A program made the position numbers and the translations under genes. A stretch of DNA of 64,000 nucleotides from Adineta vaga (taxonomy: Eukaryota; Rotifera), in assembly GCA_021613535.1 (NCBI GenBank), contig CP075493.1:18042001-18106000 (forward strand). The letters are read 5' to 3'. The notes under the pieces are model-generated. The model did no database searches. It was not told the DNA's origin and saw only the letters and a program-made list of their open reading frames with translations. Of the stretch, positions 11,295-24,353 are shown in pieces (the first letter of the stretch is position 1; every line of letters starts with the position of its first letter).

Positions 11295-12095
11295 CTACCA
11301 AGTTCCATAATATTTTATCAAATGATTTTCTGCATGTTTTCGTGTCCAGCTATATTGGAGAACACCAGCAATTTTCTTTACAGCTATGCATTCATGAATT
11401 GCATAATTACTAAGAATTAATCGTCGTTTATTATTTTTTAATAGATTAACAACATTTGGATTACGACGAACACAATCTGGATCACACTCTGTTTTGAAAT
11501 GTGCAAAAAGTCCAATGTTCCAATCGAAACTCTTAGAAAGCGATGTATCGAAGTATTGTTGGAATAAAAATCCAAAAGCTTCTTCAAAAGGCCAATTACC
11601 CGATGGGATATAATATAATTTAATATCAGTAAATTTTTCTTCGAACCATGCTTCAAATTTATGTTTTATACTGATTGCTTGAAGTTTTTTAATTTTACAT
11701 TTAGTAAATAAAGAACAATTTAAAAAACATTTTAAATCTGATTTTATATGATTCCATGATTGAATTTCATTCGATGGTGATAAGATAAAGGAGAAGAAGT
11801 ATTGTATTTGATGATGAAGACAAGAGTCAAGCTCTGGTAAATATAAAGTTTCAACAAGAATAATATGTAATACAAGTTTATGTGCGAATAAGATTTGAAT
11901 TAGTGTTGGACACTGATTGATCTCATTATATTTTGTTTCCACAACAAATTGCGTTTTTTGTTTAACAAGGTTAATTAGTTCTATTATAGTTTCATACTTC
12001 GTTAAAGAATTTATATAATATATTTTTCTCGGTGTCATGGGTTCAAATTTGGTTAAAGTTGTTATATTTCGAAGAATATTTGATCTTGTGTTCAT
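11295..12095 (-). CDS. RNase D-like (DEDD-fold) protein with degenerate active site
   Basis: A 266-residue ORF resembles the 3'-5' exonuclease (RNase D-type) proteins common in bdelloid genomes. The pattern FVVETK...LIQILF...ILVETLYLP at residues about 55-95 corresponds to Exo I. LSNYAIHECIAVKKI near residue 235 corresponds to Exo III. The expected acidic residues are changed: the DxE of Exo I reads ExK, and YAxxD of Exo III reads YAIHE, so catalysis is doubtful. The first ATG in frame is at 12095. The upstream 5 codons contain no other ATG. The ORF ends TGG TAG at 11295, where TG|GTAGGT could instead be a splice donor, so the 3' end is uncertain. The family assignment is by recognition of motif spacing only. 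Confidence 0.5.
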   Translation of the reverse strand: MNTRSNILRNITTLTKFEPMTPRKIYYINSLTKYETIIELINLVKQKTQFVVETKYNEINQCPTLIQILFAHKLVLHIILVETLYLPELDSCLHHQIQYFFSFILSPSNEIQSWNHIKSDLKCFLNCSLFTKCKIKKLQAISIKHKFEAWFEEKFTDIKLYYIPSGNWPFEEAFGFLFQQYFDTSLSKSFDWNIGLFAHFKTECDPDCVRRNPNVVNLLKNNKRRLILSNYAIHECIAVKKIAGVLQYSWTRKHAENHLIKYYGTW

Positions 12096-15000
12096 ATTGT
12101 ATACTTTCACTAGATAATCGTCAAAAGATTTCTAAAAATATATTCGAAATTATAATTCAAATAGAAAATTATTTATTTGATTAAAGAAAGTAAAGACGAA
12201 TAAGATAAAACAATCAAAACAATACGTGAAATACGTTGGAAATATCTGTAAGACAGTAAGTTACTTGGTATATTAAGGTTACATATGTATTGAGAAATAT
12301 CTGTTTGTTCAAACGATTGTAACAATGAATCAGAAAGATAATTGTACCTTGAAATTTGATTTGATCTTACGTTCGCTATATCTTTGAAATGTAATTACAT
12401 CATTATAGAAAACAATCTTTTATATGCATATGAGCAATGGAGATTAGAAAAAAAAGATTAGTCAGAAAAGATGGAAACAAGAGGAAGCGGCAATCAGTGA
12501 CATATATTGTTGATATAAGCATACCAACATTTATCAAAGCGACAAGAAGTTGATAAGAACAATAACAAAAAAAACAAATCAAGAAAGCGATTACGAACAG
12601 ATCTACTTCATATCTTTGATCCTCCACATAGCGCTCTTAATTCATAATCATGTAATTTTCATCATTGAATATATCCAGGCATAGCTATGTCAAACAAATA
12701 AAATCTCAAAATTTGATCGTAATTGCAATATTCAATGAAAAAAATCCGAATCAATTAGCTATCCTATAAAATCCATATTTTGATAATGATATTCAAGTCA
12801 ATCAATGATGTTAAATCTGTACAGAAGTTCGTTATACTTCATTGCATGTGATGTTTATATTCTTTGTTTTTGTTCATTTATAATAGAATATAAGAAAAAA
12901 AATAGTTGAAATAGAATTATACATCAATCGATACAATACATCAGTTTAACTCACATGTTTGTTATAGCGCAATGATCGTTAGTTAAGGAAAATTTCGTGG
13001 GTCTAACGTTTTCCCCTTAAACAATAATTGAGAAAGTGATAGATTGAAATATTTCAGCGATATGTCTTGCGATATCTTCTGACAAAAACAAAACAAATTC
13101 AGATATGTTTATCCTCAAAGACTGTACAGAATTTTGTTCATATCATTGTTTAATATCTTTCATTATCATAATTTAGGTTATTGGTTACGAGCAAAATTGA
13201 GACACAGATGATATCCTTCCAGTAAAATAATTTTTTTTCTGAATAATATCATGTTTTATTTTAAACCTAGGAGACTTTCCCTATTATTAATAAAATGATA
13301 TAGAGCTCTTGATTTAATCTATTTCAAAAGGTAACTTTGTGTAAAAATGAAGAATTATATATTATATATGGCGTTTGAATTTCAACAGAACATCTTTAAA
13401 TTCATTTAAGAAAAGAAACATCCACTTCCAGTGTTATGATTGATAATGCTTTCTTTTTTATCGTTACATAAAAAGATACGAAGAACAGATAAAATAAATT
13501 TAAATAATTTAAAAAACAGTCCAAATTCAATCGTTATGATATAGATAATATCGATTTCGTTGGAAAAATAATAAAAGATATACATGATATTTCTACATGG
13601 ACACACGTACCAGTTTGCTTTTGTTTTAAAAGATACATTTTTAAGCCCTAACAATCTTCTATCAAAACGTTCAATCTTTAATTTTTGTACACTGATATAT
13701 GTGATGTTATGAATACATTAAAATAATATCTGATAAATGAGAATATTTTTCGAAGAAATCTATTTATAACTTTAAATTTAAATTTTTTAATGAATTAGTC
13801 AAAAAAATGTATCTTATAGATTGTATCACAGAAAGTGTCAATGTACATTCCGACAAAGCACATCACATATGATAAAATATTAAAAATCGTTGCTGCAGAT
13901 GACTATACTAGACTTTTTACATAGAAACGAAAAACAATCCTATTTCAACGATATATTCTTTTTCTCTCTGCTCTCGTAACATTGTGCGTTGTTTTCACTA
14001 TACCACAAGTGAAATTTCGTTCCGATAGAGGTCAATCATTTGCGTCTTACTTTATCTTGAAAAAAAGAGGAAAACTCAATCCTCTTTTAGGATACAAGAT
14101 ATCTTGATGGAAAATCTTTACAAATAGTTTAGAAACATGTTTCAAAATTATGCTAATGTATCATCAACATTTAAGTTATAGAAGATATTGCCTATTTTTC
14201 TGAAATAAAACTAATATAAATTTTTCACATTCTGTCTCTGACGATGTAGTTGTATTTTAAATTTATAGTATAATTCTTCACTGTATATCCAACAATTAAG
14301 CACGATATCTTGACACAGTCGTTACTTGAATCTTTAATAAGACCACCTACATACGTGACATTTAACGTGATGTTGAAAAGAAAAGGATTTAAAATAAGCA
14401 ACAGTTCATATACGGGAGGAAAAAATATACTATCAACAAATCGTAAAGAAGTAAATATTGAAACTTCTGTTAGGCTCGATATTTATTTTCAGGAAATATT
14501 GATAATAATCTAAAGAATTCTTGAACGAATAATAGATTTAATTATATATTCAGTTCAACAATTATAATAACTTTAATCGTTCTTAAAGAAAAACGAAATT
14601 AAAATATCTCGCACTTATTCATATATATCATCCTTAGACATAATTAATACTTAAATAATTTCCGTCATACTCTTTATCATTTTGTAAAGGACTATATTCT
14701 TTTGAAAATGTTAGTTTGTTAGAAAGTAGGTTTAATAGAGCATTTTTCAACATGGTGTGCCATAAGAAGACGAATGTATCGAGTCAGATGCTAATCAAAA
14801 CTATAAGTTTACTTAAATGAAATAAGAAAATTTATTAACAAAAAGATTCTTTTCAGTAATGCAGAGATATATATTTGCATGTGGAAGAAGCAAGAAATAT
14901 CGTGTTCAATCGTTCCTATTCGTCTGACTTCTATATCTAAAAATTATGCATATAATATAGTTGCAAAATTGTGTCGATTGTTTTCTGAAACGAAGGAACA

Positions 15001-17981
15001 AATGAATTTGAAAATAATCATGCTCGTCAGTGTTTTTATTTGATAAAACGAACTGTACATGAAACGAGTCAAATATATTACAGAACAATAATTGTTTTAT
15101 ATTTTCTGAGTTACTAAATACATATTGCAGAGCGTAATATTCAAATAAACCTATTATCAGGCAAAAAAGATGCGTGAGTTCATTCAATTGATGTTTTATT
15201 CACATTAAAACTTTACTGAATTTTCAGCGCAAATTTTTATATTACAAATTGATAAATCTAATAACACAGATTGACATTTGTTGAATCTGTATTCTATTTG
15301 AAAGACCACTACTTCCTAGAAGGTCATCTTATAAGAAAAAGTCAATATGTTTTTTTGTGAGTAACATAACTGTTCTCTTTCTAATACTTCGCTAAACATA
15401 CTGGAAGAAATTTGTGAAAGACATCAAAAATAATTTGAATTGTTATCTTTTTTTCTTTGAAATAACTATGAACTGAATTATTTTTACGAATTATGAGCTG
15501 AAAGGTTTTTTACATCGTTGAATATTGATAAAAATTAGATCAAACGACAGAACGTGAAAAACTGGACATATAAGCATATTTCCAAAGAATATCACTATGA
15601 GCTTTGATCGCAACTTTAGAATAAAAACCAATTATTTAATATTAAGCATAAATAGATTTTTTTTGTCTTTTTGTTTAAACGACATGCAAATGGTTCATGT
15701 ATGTGATCGTTTAGGAAAGATTTATACATAGAAAATGAAAAAAAAAATTGCTGATGATTCGAAGATCAATTATTGATGATAGTGTCGATGAAAATGGTGA
15801 GACTAAATCAGAAATGAACAGTTAAAAATAAATTGCTATTATGTGAAAATGTGCAACTAATTACTCAAAATAAAATTGGTAGTATTGATAAAGTAGAGAA
15901 ATAACGTTATTTCTGTTTAGATTGCTGAACAATATATGCAAGATATTTTCTTTGATCCATCTCTTGCTCTTATAGTTATTTATTTAATTACTTGATTTTT
16001 ATCTCAAATTAAAAGAAGCATTATCAAGATGTTCTTGCCAATAATTTCGAGTTAAATTTCATCATCTTGTCATTCGCTTGTTTTTCAAATGATTAACGAT
16101 TATTTATATTTAGAAATTAGCGCGAGAAAATATTTTCATGACGTGTATTAATCGATTGATCGAGTCGACTTGAGAATAATCGTGGATGATTTTTGTTTGA
16201 ACCGATCAAAGAAAAGAGAAATGTTTTTCCTCTCACACAATTTAGTTAATATTATGGCTTTTTAGGAAAAAAGTATGGCTCTGAAATAAACTCTTTTCTC
16301 TTTTCGCTGACAACGAAATTCTTTATAGAAATTATAATATTTGACGGAAAGAAGAAGGATTTTAATTCTATGCTTTATAATACATCTATTCACGAGTCCA
16401 AGTTAATAAAATTCGATTTTCTTTAAACGAAAATATATCTCAATCTATCTAGTGTATATCACAAAAACTGAAATATTTTCACTTATTGAAGAATAATCTC
16501 TCAATATTTATTTTCAAATTAATTTCACTATCATGGCCATTATCAATTTTTTATCTTCTATGCATAGGTCTCTTCTGAATGATCATAGACACATGAACGA
16601 TGTGCATGTTTAAAATGAAGAAGACGAAAAAAGTTTTTATTTAACGTCGAAGAATTGCTTTTTTTCTCAATTTCTTTTCGGAACATTCTCATGTGCCCAG
16701 TTTTCATGCTCTATCGATTGATCTAATTTTTATCAACATTTAATGATGAAAAAAAGCGAGTTGGACTGTAGTCATATGCACAAATAATTCAGTTGATCTT
16801 TTCATCGAGATACTACTGAAATTACAACGTAGTACGATCAGAAATTCATGCGTTCGATTTTCTCAACAAATTTTCACAAAAATCACCATAAAAAGATCAA
16901 ATAAATGAGTTGAACTATGAACTCTGATCTGTGTTTCGTTATGTCTTTATATTTTGATGCTCTTTTTCCAAAAGAAGACAGTTAAACTATCTAATTTATG
17001 TTCACTCGAAAAAGATGTTAATTCAAAATGTCTATTCAAATTTAAATTTAAATTTAGATCAAGGTTGAGACTTCATGTATTTTAATCGTCATCCTCACAT
17101 ACACATTCATCTCTTTTTTTTTTCGATTGTTCAGATCATAAATCAATAAACGTGTGCTTGGCACATATACATGTATATCAAGAAGGCATAAGAAAAAGAA
17201 CAAGAAGACGAAGATCATTGAATTAAAATAAAAAATATCTTTCTTTTTTCACATGTACATCGATTTAATCTTTAATATTTTAATTGACTTCGACACTCAG
17301 TTGAATTCAAAATAAAAATCTGTTGAAATATTTAAATCGAAGGAATTCATTTATGTTGATTAATCTTTTATCAATAAAAAAATCAACTTACTTTGCAAAT
17401 GATAGATTCTTCTAGAGAAAATATATTCTAAGTACGTGAACGATTTATAAATATATTCTTTTTTTGGATTTAATTTATGAATTTTATCTCTAAGAAGTAG
17501 TTGATTTGTCACTTCAGATAATCAGTCTGAGAGCTTGATCATTTCCTTCAAACAAGATATATGTAGCTTGTTTGTCGTTTCATCTCTCACTCATAAACAT
17601 AGCAGGCAAAAAAAAGAACATACATATTGATACGATCTTGACGTTGATGATAAACATATAAAATATCTTACACCTCTTGATAGGTAAATCATAAATTAAT
17701 TTTAAATGATGCACTTTGAAATATTTATCCCGAATTAATCATAACGGAATAAGTTACTCATTGATATTTTACAGCAAATAGGATCATAAAACTGAGAAAA
17801 ATATTGCTGTTTTTCTTTTATCGAAGAAAAAAAAGAGAAGTACTTGATTAAAGTATTCATTATTTTTATTGAAAACTTGTTAATAATATCGTAATTATCA
17901 TGAGTTGCCTAGTTATAGTTATAATATAAATGGACATTCACCAGTCATATATGACTTATAAAATAAATAGATACTAATACT
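12096..17981. other. Long AT-rich region without supported genes
   Basis: Nearly 6 kb of very AT-rich sequence. Open frames are short, low in complexity, and lack domain motifs or splice-consistent partners. One minus-strand frame at 12538-12645 contains a hydrophobic run (FVIAFLICFFCYC) preceded by an AG and followed by GTATGC. It could be a transmembrane exon like those at 8.7 and 54.8 kb, but I found no partner exon. Several short runs such as AAATTTAAATTT near 17040 are simple sequence. Confidence 0.45.
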
Positions 17982-18380
17982 AGGAATAGATTTAGATATA
18001 GTTATACATAGTTACCCATCTAAAGTTTAGGAATAGATAGTGTGACAATCTCTCTGACATGCGCTGTACGCATGACACGGTTTTTCTCATCTAATGGATT
18101 ATCCTTATTTCTGTACATTCTGATGTACTTTGATATGATATTTTCTTGCGTTCTCTTGTGTATGGACGAGTATATAAACGCGTGTTTTGTATCAGAACGA
18201 TGCGATTTACGAGGAAGAAATAAATATAGGCGTAGTTCCATCAGCGCATACATCTCTTCCATCAAAAATCGTCACAGATAGGAATAGATTTAGATATAGT
18301 TATACATAGGTACCCATGTTAGTTTTAGGAATAGATTTAGATTTAGATTTAGTTATACTCATATATAGCTATGCATAGGT
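17982..18380 (+). repeat. Left inverted repeat of the 14.5-kb element
   Basis: Tandem units built on AGGAATAGATTTAGATATAG followed by TTATACATAG(G/T)TACCCAT. The first unit is at 17982-18040. The second begins at 18277 after the nested insertion and continues to about 18380 with extra TTAGAT repeats. The order of sub-units matches the reverse complement of 32290-32450, with about four differences over the first 59 bp. Confidence 0.65.
18041..18276. mobile_element. 236-bp MITE candidate inside the left repeat
   Basis: The insertion starts TGTGACAAT and ends ATCGTCACA, giving imperfect terminal inverted repeats (TGTGAC(A/G)AT). It is flanked by GATAG on both sides (18036-18040 and 18277-18281). 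Removing it restores the repeat unit seen at the right end of the host element. It is open almost throughout on both strands, but I see no recognised protein. Confidence 0.55.
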
Positions 18381-19417
18381 ACCATGTCCAAGACTGTTTT
18401 ATAATGGTTGTGGTTTTAATTTTAATGTAATGATTGTCAGTGGTATAGGTAGATTATCATTGTTTATTATGGTTCTGTCCTCATTTTCATCAGAAAGTTT
18501 TGTTTTTTGGATACTCGCATATTTATAGAATTATTATAACGTGAATTCGCGTCAAAGAGTCACTATTTTTGCATGAGTTTTCCAATTATAGTTAGAATTC
18601 AAATCGGAAACTAGATGATTATAAATGCAGAAGTAGACTCCATTCGCTTTACTACTCTAGTATAAGTACCGAAATTGGAAATTTTGCAACAAATGCGTCG
18701 CAAATCGATATGTTGCAGCTGGATTTAAGCCTGTTAGGAAGATTGATGAATCTTTGAGAGAATCCTCGGTAATTTACTGGCGCGAAGTGATAAACATTAT
18801 ACTTAATGGAGAGTAGACTGTCTGCGCGACAGGAAAAGGCAAGGGCGAATATATAAGCTTGTGTATATACAGATGTCTTGGGTGGAACTCAATCAAACTA
18901 TATGTAGTGTTATATATTTTTTAACGCCCTTGCTCGTCGATTAGTGGGGTTTCGCGATTGATTCCAACGTGGTACCTATTAAGTTATATTGTATTATTTT
19001 TAGGGTGCTTACTCATGGGTGATTAGGAGGGTTACATAAAATGTAAAGTACATGTTTCAGTATGATTCAAATTGTGTGTAGTGTTTGACAATACTTGATA
19101 AGGAAATGAGTTTTACGAGTATACCGAATTTTAGGTATTGTCTTGATGGAAATAGTGGCCATGGATTGAGAAAAGCTCGGTAGGATAGGATTATTTGAAA
19201 TTATAATGTGTTTGGTGGGATCTCTATGAAATAAAAGTTAATTCAAACATTTGGTGAGGGTTTTTTAGGTCATTTATACAAAATTGTGTAATGACCTGCG
19301 ATTGGGACGACCTCTGTCTAAGGCAGAATGGTCGACAACTATCATTGGTTCCTTATTTTAAGTTCTTGATTTGCACTGAGTTGAACTGTTCGAAAACCGA
19401 AAATCCTTAATTATATC
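18381..19417. other. Non-coding leader of the PrimPol gene
   Basis: About 1 kb without a supported gene lies between the left inverted repeat and the PrimPol start codon. It presumably carries the PrimPol promoter. No clear core element was identified. Confidence 0.4.
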
Positions 19418-20874
19418 ATGTCGTGCAATGGAATATTATTATCAGGTGCACATTACATACATTTGATCCTACCATCAATCAAGATTTATTATAAACTTGA
19501 TGCTTTATTGAGTAGTTTGTTATCAACAAAGAATAATGGTCAAAATTTGATTGTTATTGGAGTTGAACATATTAATCGAAAACGGCATTTTTTAAGTCTT
19601 ACATTTGCTGATTTATCACAATTAATACATTATCTAGAACCATCGAAACGTACATTTTATGAAGTATTGTGTCAAAATCATCCATGTAAATTGTATTTTG
19701 ATTTGGATGTTTATACAGAAATGTCTTTGTCATTTAATATGAAAGAATCTTTATCAATTTTGCAATGTCTATTCCATGGTATTATTTCAAATTGTACTGA
19801 TCAATCCAAACAAAATTCTACGACAATTGAAGATCATTTTCTGGTATTATCGGCATCAACAGAACTAAAACATAGCTATCATTTAATCTATACAAATACG
19901 TGTGTTCGATTTGAATCACAACAAACAATATTGAATTTCATTAAATTGGTGTTATATCATTGTTTGTTTTTTATATTAACGCATAAATGCCATCAACAAT
20001 TTGTGCAATCAATGAATATACATACCGGTGATAACTTGAATATTTTTTTCGAACGTTTACAAATTATTTTAAATCATACAAATCTTTGTGAGTGTAAAAT
20101 TCCTGCAACTAATATTACTTGCAAGAACTTCGAAAAACTTTTAGTCAAAAGTATTACCATATTTTCGTAATTTATGCATATTGATTTAATTCACATTTTA
20201 TAGATTCAAACGGTATATATCAATGGATATTTGATCTTCAAGTTTACACTAAAAATCAACAAATTAGACTATACAAGGCAACAAAATTTGGGAAAAATAA
20301 TCCTTTAATATTAACAACCTATTTTTCCTTCAATCAACAACATAATGCTCAAATGAATAATATGGCGAATGATGAATATATTCTTAATCATTCCTTAATA
20401 TCATATATCACAAATGACACAAATTTTTTTATATTTTCATTAAACGAGAACAGATGGATATTAGTAAACCAGAGTGAAAACAACATGATTGATTTAAATA
20501 ATATAAATTATTTTAAATCATTAATTATGCCAAAAACATCTTCCTTCGAAAGTACTGCGATACAAATACCCACTACAATTAGTAGAATGGATATTTCGAA
20601 CAAAGAAAAAAATTATGAATATTTTATTTCTAAATTAATAACACAAATATATCATTCAAATGGCTATGTACAATCACGCCAACCAGGAACCAAAAATAGT
20701 TCTTTAATTTTTTATAATATTGGTGGGGATTTTAGATATTGTGAAAGATTGGAACGTCACCACCAATCGAATGGAACTTGTATTATCATAGACACTTGTA
20801 CAAATAAATATCAGATCAAATGTAAAGATCCAGATTGTAGAAACTTTAAGCCTTCATGGAAAAACATTTTTTAA
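19418..20874 (+). CDS. PrimPol (archaeo-eukaryotic primase-polymerase)
   Basis: A two-exon gene, 19418-20150 and 20204-20874, with a 53-bp GT-AG intron. The spliced CDS is 1,404 nt, 467 residues, with no internal stop. It has the AEP catalytic set: FDLD at residues 94-97 (motif I, D95 and D97), SYH at 153-155 (motif II) and WIFDLQVY with D255 (motif III). Motif III is followed by the R-rich stretch QIRLYKATKFGKNNP. The C-terminus has the PrimPol/UL52-type zinc site C424, H431, C451, C456 (CERLERHH ... KCKDPDC). PrimPols make primers and restart stalled DNA synthesis. Here the gene sits inside a putative mobile element and diverges from the minus-strand gene block, so a replicative role for the element is inferred. 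At 467 residues it is near the usual PrimPol length. It is the best-preserved gene of the cluster. Confidence 0.85.
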
Positions 20875-21284
20875 TATATTGAATAAAAGCTGAAAAACTG
20901 GAAAATCTATTATTTATATTAACGAATAATTTTAGTATCACTGGATTGTTTCTTCATCATTATTACTAAAATCATGTTTTTAATAATAAACTATTGATCA
21001 AATATCAAATCGCAATTTAGAATTATCTAAGAAGAATCAAAAATATTTCGGTAGAATGTAGGACAGCTCGTTACATATTTGAAAGTTATTGACATTAATC
21101 TCGAGATCATAATAACATAGTTTTTGTTTATTGAATAAGTCTTATTCATAGTTTAATATATTTTCAAAAATATATCATCGTTGAATCAACAAAAATAAAC
21201 ATGAAATAACATGGACATATACAAAAAAACAAAGTTCATAATCAATCATCAACAAATAATAATAACAAATATTCATTGAGGATC
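20875..21284. other. Gap between convergent PrimPol and TatD-like genes
   Basis: A short AT-rich spacer between convergent 3' ends. An AATAAA lies about 10 bp after the PrimPol stop (about 20881) and could serve as its poly(A) signal. Nothing else is seen. Confidence 0.5.
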
Positions 21285-23292
21285 CTATTTGAGATGATAG
21301 AAATATATCATGTTGTCCACAAGTTTGTCGACTGTTTTGCGAATAGGCATTTGAAATAAATGTGAGATAAGCCGATATACTTGAATGGCAAAAATCGGGT
21401 GAGTATTCCAAACATGTGGACACTGGAAAGAGAATCCAAGATATTAAAGATGATAAAAATTTTTAAAATTCACCTACCTCCACGATTGACATATGAGGTG
21501 CAGCACTTTCAGGTAATAAAAACATCAATTGAAACCTTTTCAATATTCATTTGCAATTTCTTGTTGCATAAGACCTGCGGCGAGCAACCAAAGAATACTT
21601 TATTCATTCTGGAAAGTAACATTTCTAGTTCTTCTTGATTATAGGCAAAATTTCTCCAATGAATATGATGATTGGAGTTTAATACCTAAAAAGCGCAAGA
21701 ATTAAATCCTTTTTTGAAGATTAGCAAAAAAAACTTTTTCTATATTAAAACTCATTCAGTTTTACAATTAAGAATTAAAAACGTTATTTGTCTCAACCCA
21801 TTAGAAACTATTCACTTTTTTTTCATTTAAAATTGTGTCTTACTTACATCAGATAGACATTGTAATGTTTGAACGAAGCTATTCTTCGATATCAACACCA
21901 CTGGTAAATTCTTTTCCTTCGCAATATGCAATTGTTTAATAAATAAAGCAACTTGAACATATTCATCTGGTCGTGATTGACTAATCAAAAAAGAAATCAA
22001 TACTCAAGATACAAATTCATATATAACTTACGTTTCAAAATCTAAACCAATTTCACCAACTGCAACAACTTTTGGATGATTCAAAGTTCGACGTAAATTG
22101 AGCTCCATTTTCATATCAAAATGATGAGCAAAGAGCGGTGAAATTCCACAAGTACCATATACACATGGATGATCAAGATAGTTTTTATATTCATTAGTCC
22201 AGTTTTCTAAAAATAATTTATATCTCATAAGAACATAAAAAAAGGACCTACCATATTTTATATGATGTGGAGCAAAGAAAGATTGAATTATGTAAATCAT
22301 GTCTATACCTTTATTATAAATACTTGAATTGTATTCTAAATATTGATAAATTGTTTGTTTCGACTTCTTTAACCTAAAATTAAATAACATAGAACAATTT
22401 TTATAATCTTATTTCTATATTCACTTTTCGAACAAAATGTCGAGATGACAATAACAGTCAGCAATATAAAGATATTCTTTATCACCGTCTTCGTTCAATG
22501 CCAAAACACCTTCGATCATATTACCGATTTCATTTTGAATATCTAACCGACAAATAAAGCGTTGATTATTAATCAAATTAATTCTTGAATCCCTAAAACA
22601 AAAGACATTAACCGATAAACTCATAATTAATTATCTTAAGATTTCATAAATGCTAGGCAAAATATCTCAATCAATCAAAATTTTCGAAAATACCGATGAC
22701 ATACCTTGATAACGCAGGAAGTAAAACATTTTCATTGCGATTATGAAGAAGAAATTCTTCATTATTTGATTGTTGTTCATTCATTTGGACAACAAGTGAT
22801 GCACCTTCACCATTCGAATTTGAAATTGATTGAATACCACGTTGAGCTGAACTTTCTTGTCTAAATATATTGAATTGCTCATATTAAGATATAAAAGTTG
22901 AATTACTTTGGTGAAATTATAGGTGGAGAACTAATACGTTCGTGGAGAGTGTTTGAATTTTGAACGTATTTGTATATCAGCGATGAAGAATTCGTTGGAC
23001 AACGAACACGTGCAAAATACATTTTGACTCCATTTCCACGAGCATATGATTGAAATCTTGACATATCTATATGATATGAATAATATATGTATAAATGCAA
23101 GGAGTCGTACAAATAAAGTAGTGTTTTCCTACTGAAATTAACACTTGAAGGATATTCATCGACCTTTTGATGAAATATTAAACTCGATCTAGAAAAGAAA
23201 ATAATTTTTTCAAAAAGAAAAATGAATTTCAATATTTACTCAATAGCCATTTCTCGTTCATAATTGTTGATGTGTTCACGATCACTAGACAT
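21285..23292 (-). CDS. TatD-like metal-dependent hydrolase, multi-exon, degenerate active site
   Basis: The gene is read through about nine short exons with consensus introns. An N-terminal region of about 200 residues without known features precedes DCYCHLD (22425-22592 exon), then HPKVVAVGEIGLDFE, an LHIAKEKNLPVVL stretch, HHIHW, LLPESAAPHM and a C-terminal LF..PIRKTVDKLVDN helix ending in TAG at 21285. The order and spacing are those of TatD nucleases, (beta/alpha)8 barrels that cleave DNA from 3' ends. Several metal ligands look changed: HxH reads YxH, the H of VVIH.R reads I/S, and ETDAP reads PESAAP. A 1-nt frame change near 21545 is needed to reach LLPESAAP unless a further splice occurs. 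It is thus probably catalytically weak or dead. The exon limits outside the core are approximate. Confidence 0.6.
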
Positions 23293-24353
23293 AATCAGAC
23301 AATATTTTCACGAATAGTTAATCTGAAAATAATACAACTAAGAGAATAAGTGAAAAATATTCAAATATAATTATGATGTTTGAGAAGACTGCATAAAAAG
23401 TTTAATTTTCAGATCAAACGACTTCATGTTGTTTATAATATTCTTATTTTTTTATATTTTATATATTCTACTAATGTATTCGTATTCGTTGATCGGTTAC
23501 GGTATTGAAACGAATAGTATTCAATATATTTGGGAACAAAATGTAAATCGAAAAATTGATCCTCTATCTTCTTTTTTCGTATTCGTTCAAATCTCGTTCA
23601 GTAAGATTATTCCAATAAAAAGAAAAGAATCAATGGATAGATAGAAAAAAAAGAACAGGATAAAATAATATTTTTTTATGAGATAAGAATTGTTTAAACT
23701 ATTTCCTATTCAATAAAAACACATTAATATGTTTGAAGGCTTTGTTACCAGTTTCTTGCAATTTCTTTGGAGTTTGCATATCATTACTTAAATTAATTCA
23801 CTTTTATTAAAATCAATGCTTTCAGTTTTTTCAAACAGAAACACGATCAAGATAATTGAACGAAGCAAATGACAATATATATCACAACTAAGAAAGAAGA
23901 AACTCATTTTTTGAATACATTATTGTTATTTTAATGTAGAATGTTCATCTCATGTTGGCTATGAAAATATTATTCTATATTTGACGCAATGGGACTGGAT
24001 GGAGGGGAATTATTTTTCACATTCGAGATATAATTAGTTTAATATGAACCAGTATCAATATCTCAAAATATACCAATAAGGAGATAATTAGCCTTGAAAT
24101 ATATAAATTAACGTGACCGATACGAAGTGAAGTTTTATAGAGTAAAGTCAATATATCTAACAAAGTTAATAAGTATTGCTGACAATTGACAAACAAAAAT
24201 CAAATGATAATGACAAAAAAAATGTATAAATAATAAGATACAAATGAAAAATGTAGAAAAATAAATAATAACCAACTGACATAAATAAAATAGCTGTTTC
24301 CTTCATCAAGAAGATATTTGTATAATAATATAAATACACATAATGCTTGATAT
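23293..24353. other. AT-rich gap between TatD-like and KDZ genes
   Basis: About 1 kb of AT-rich DNA with no supported gene. It should contain the promoter of the TatD-like gene and the 3' end of the KDZ gene. Confidence 0.4.

Noticed and set aside
12403-12627. Hydrophobic 74-residue minus-strand ORF
   Set aside because: Contains a membrane-like run but no partner exon or supported start; noted only in the region entry.
18020-18281. Overlapping ORFs on both strands within the MITE candidate
   Set aside because: Short, no motifs, and fully explained by an open 236-bp repeat.
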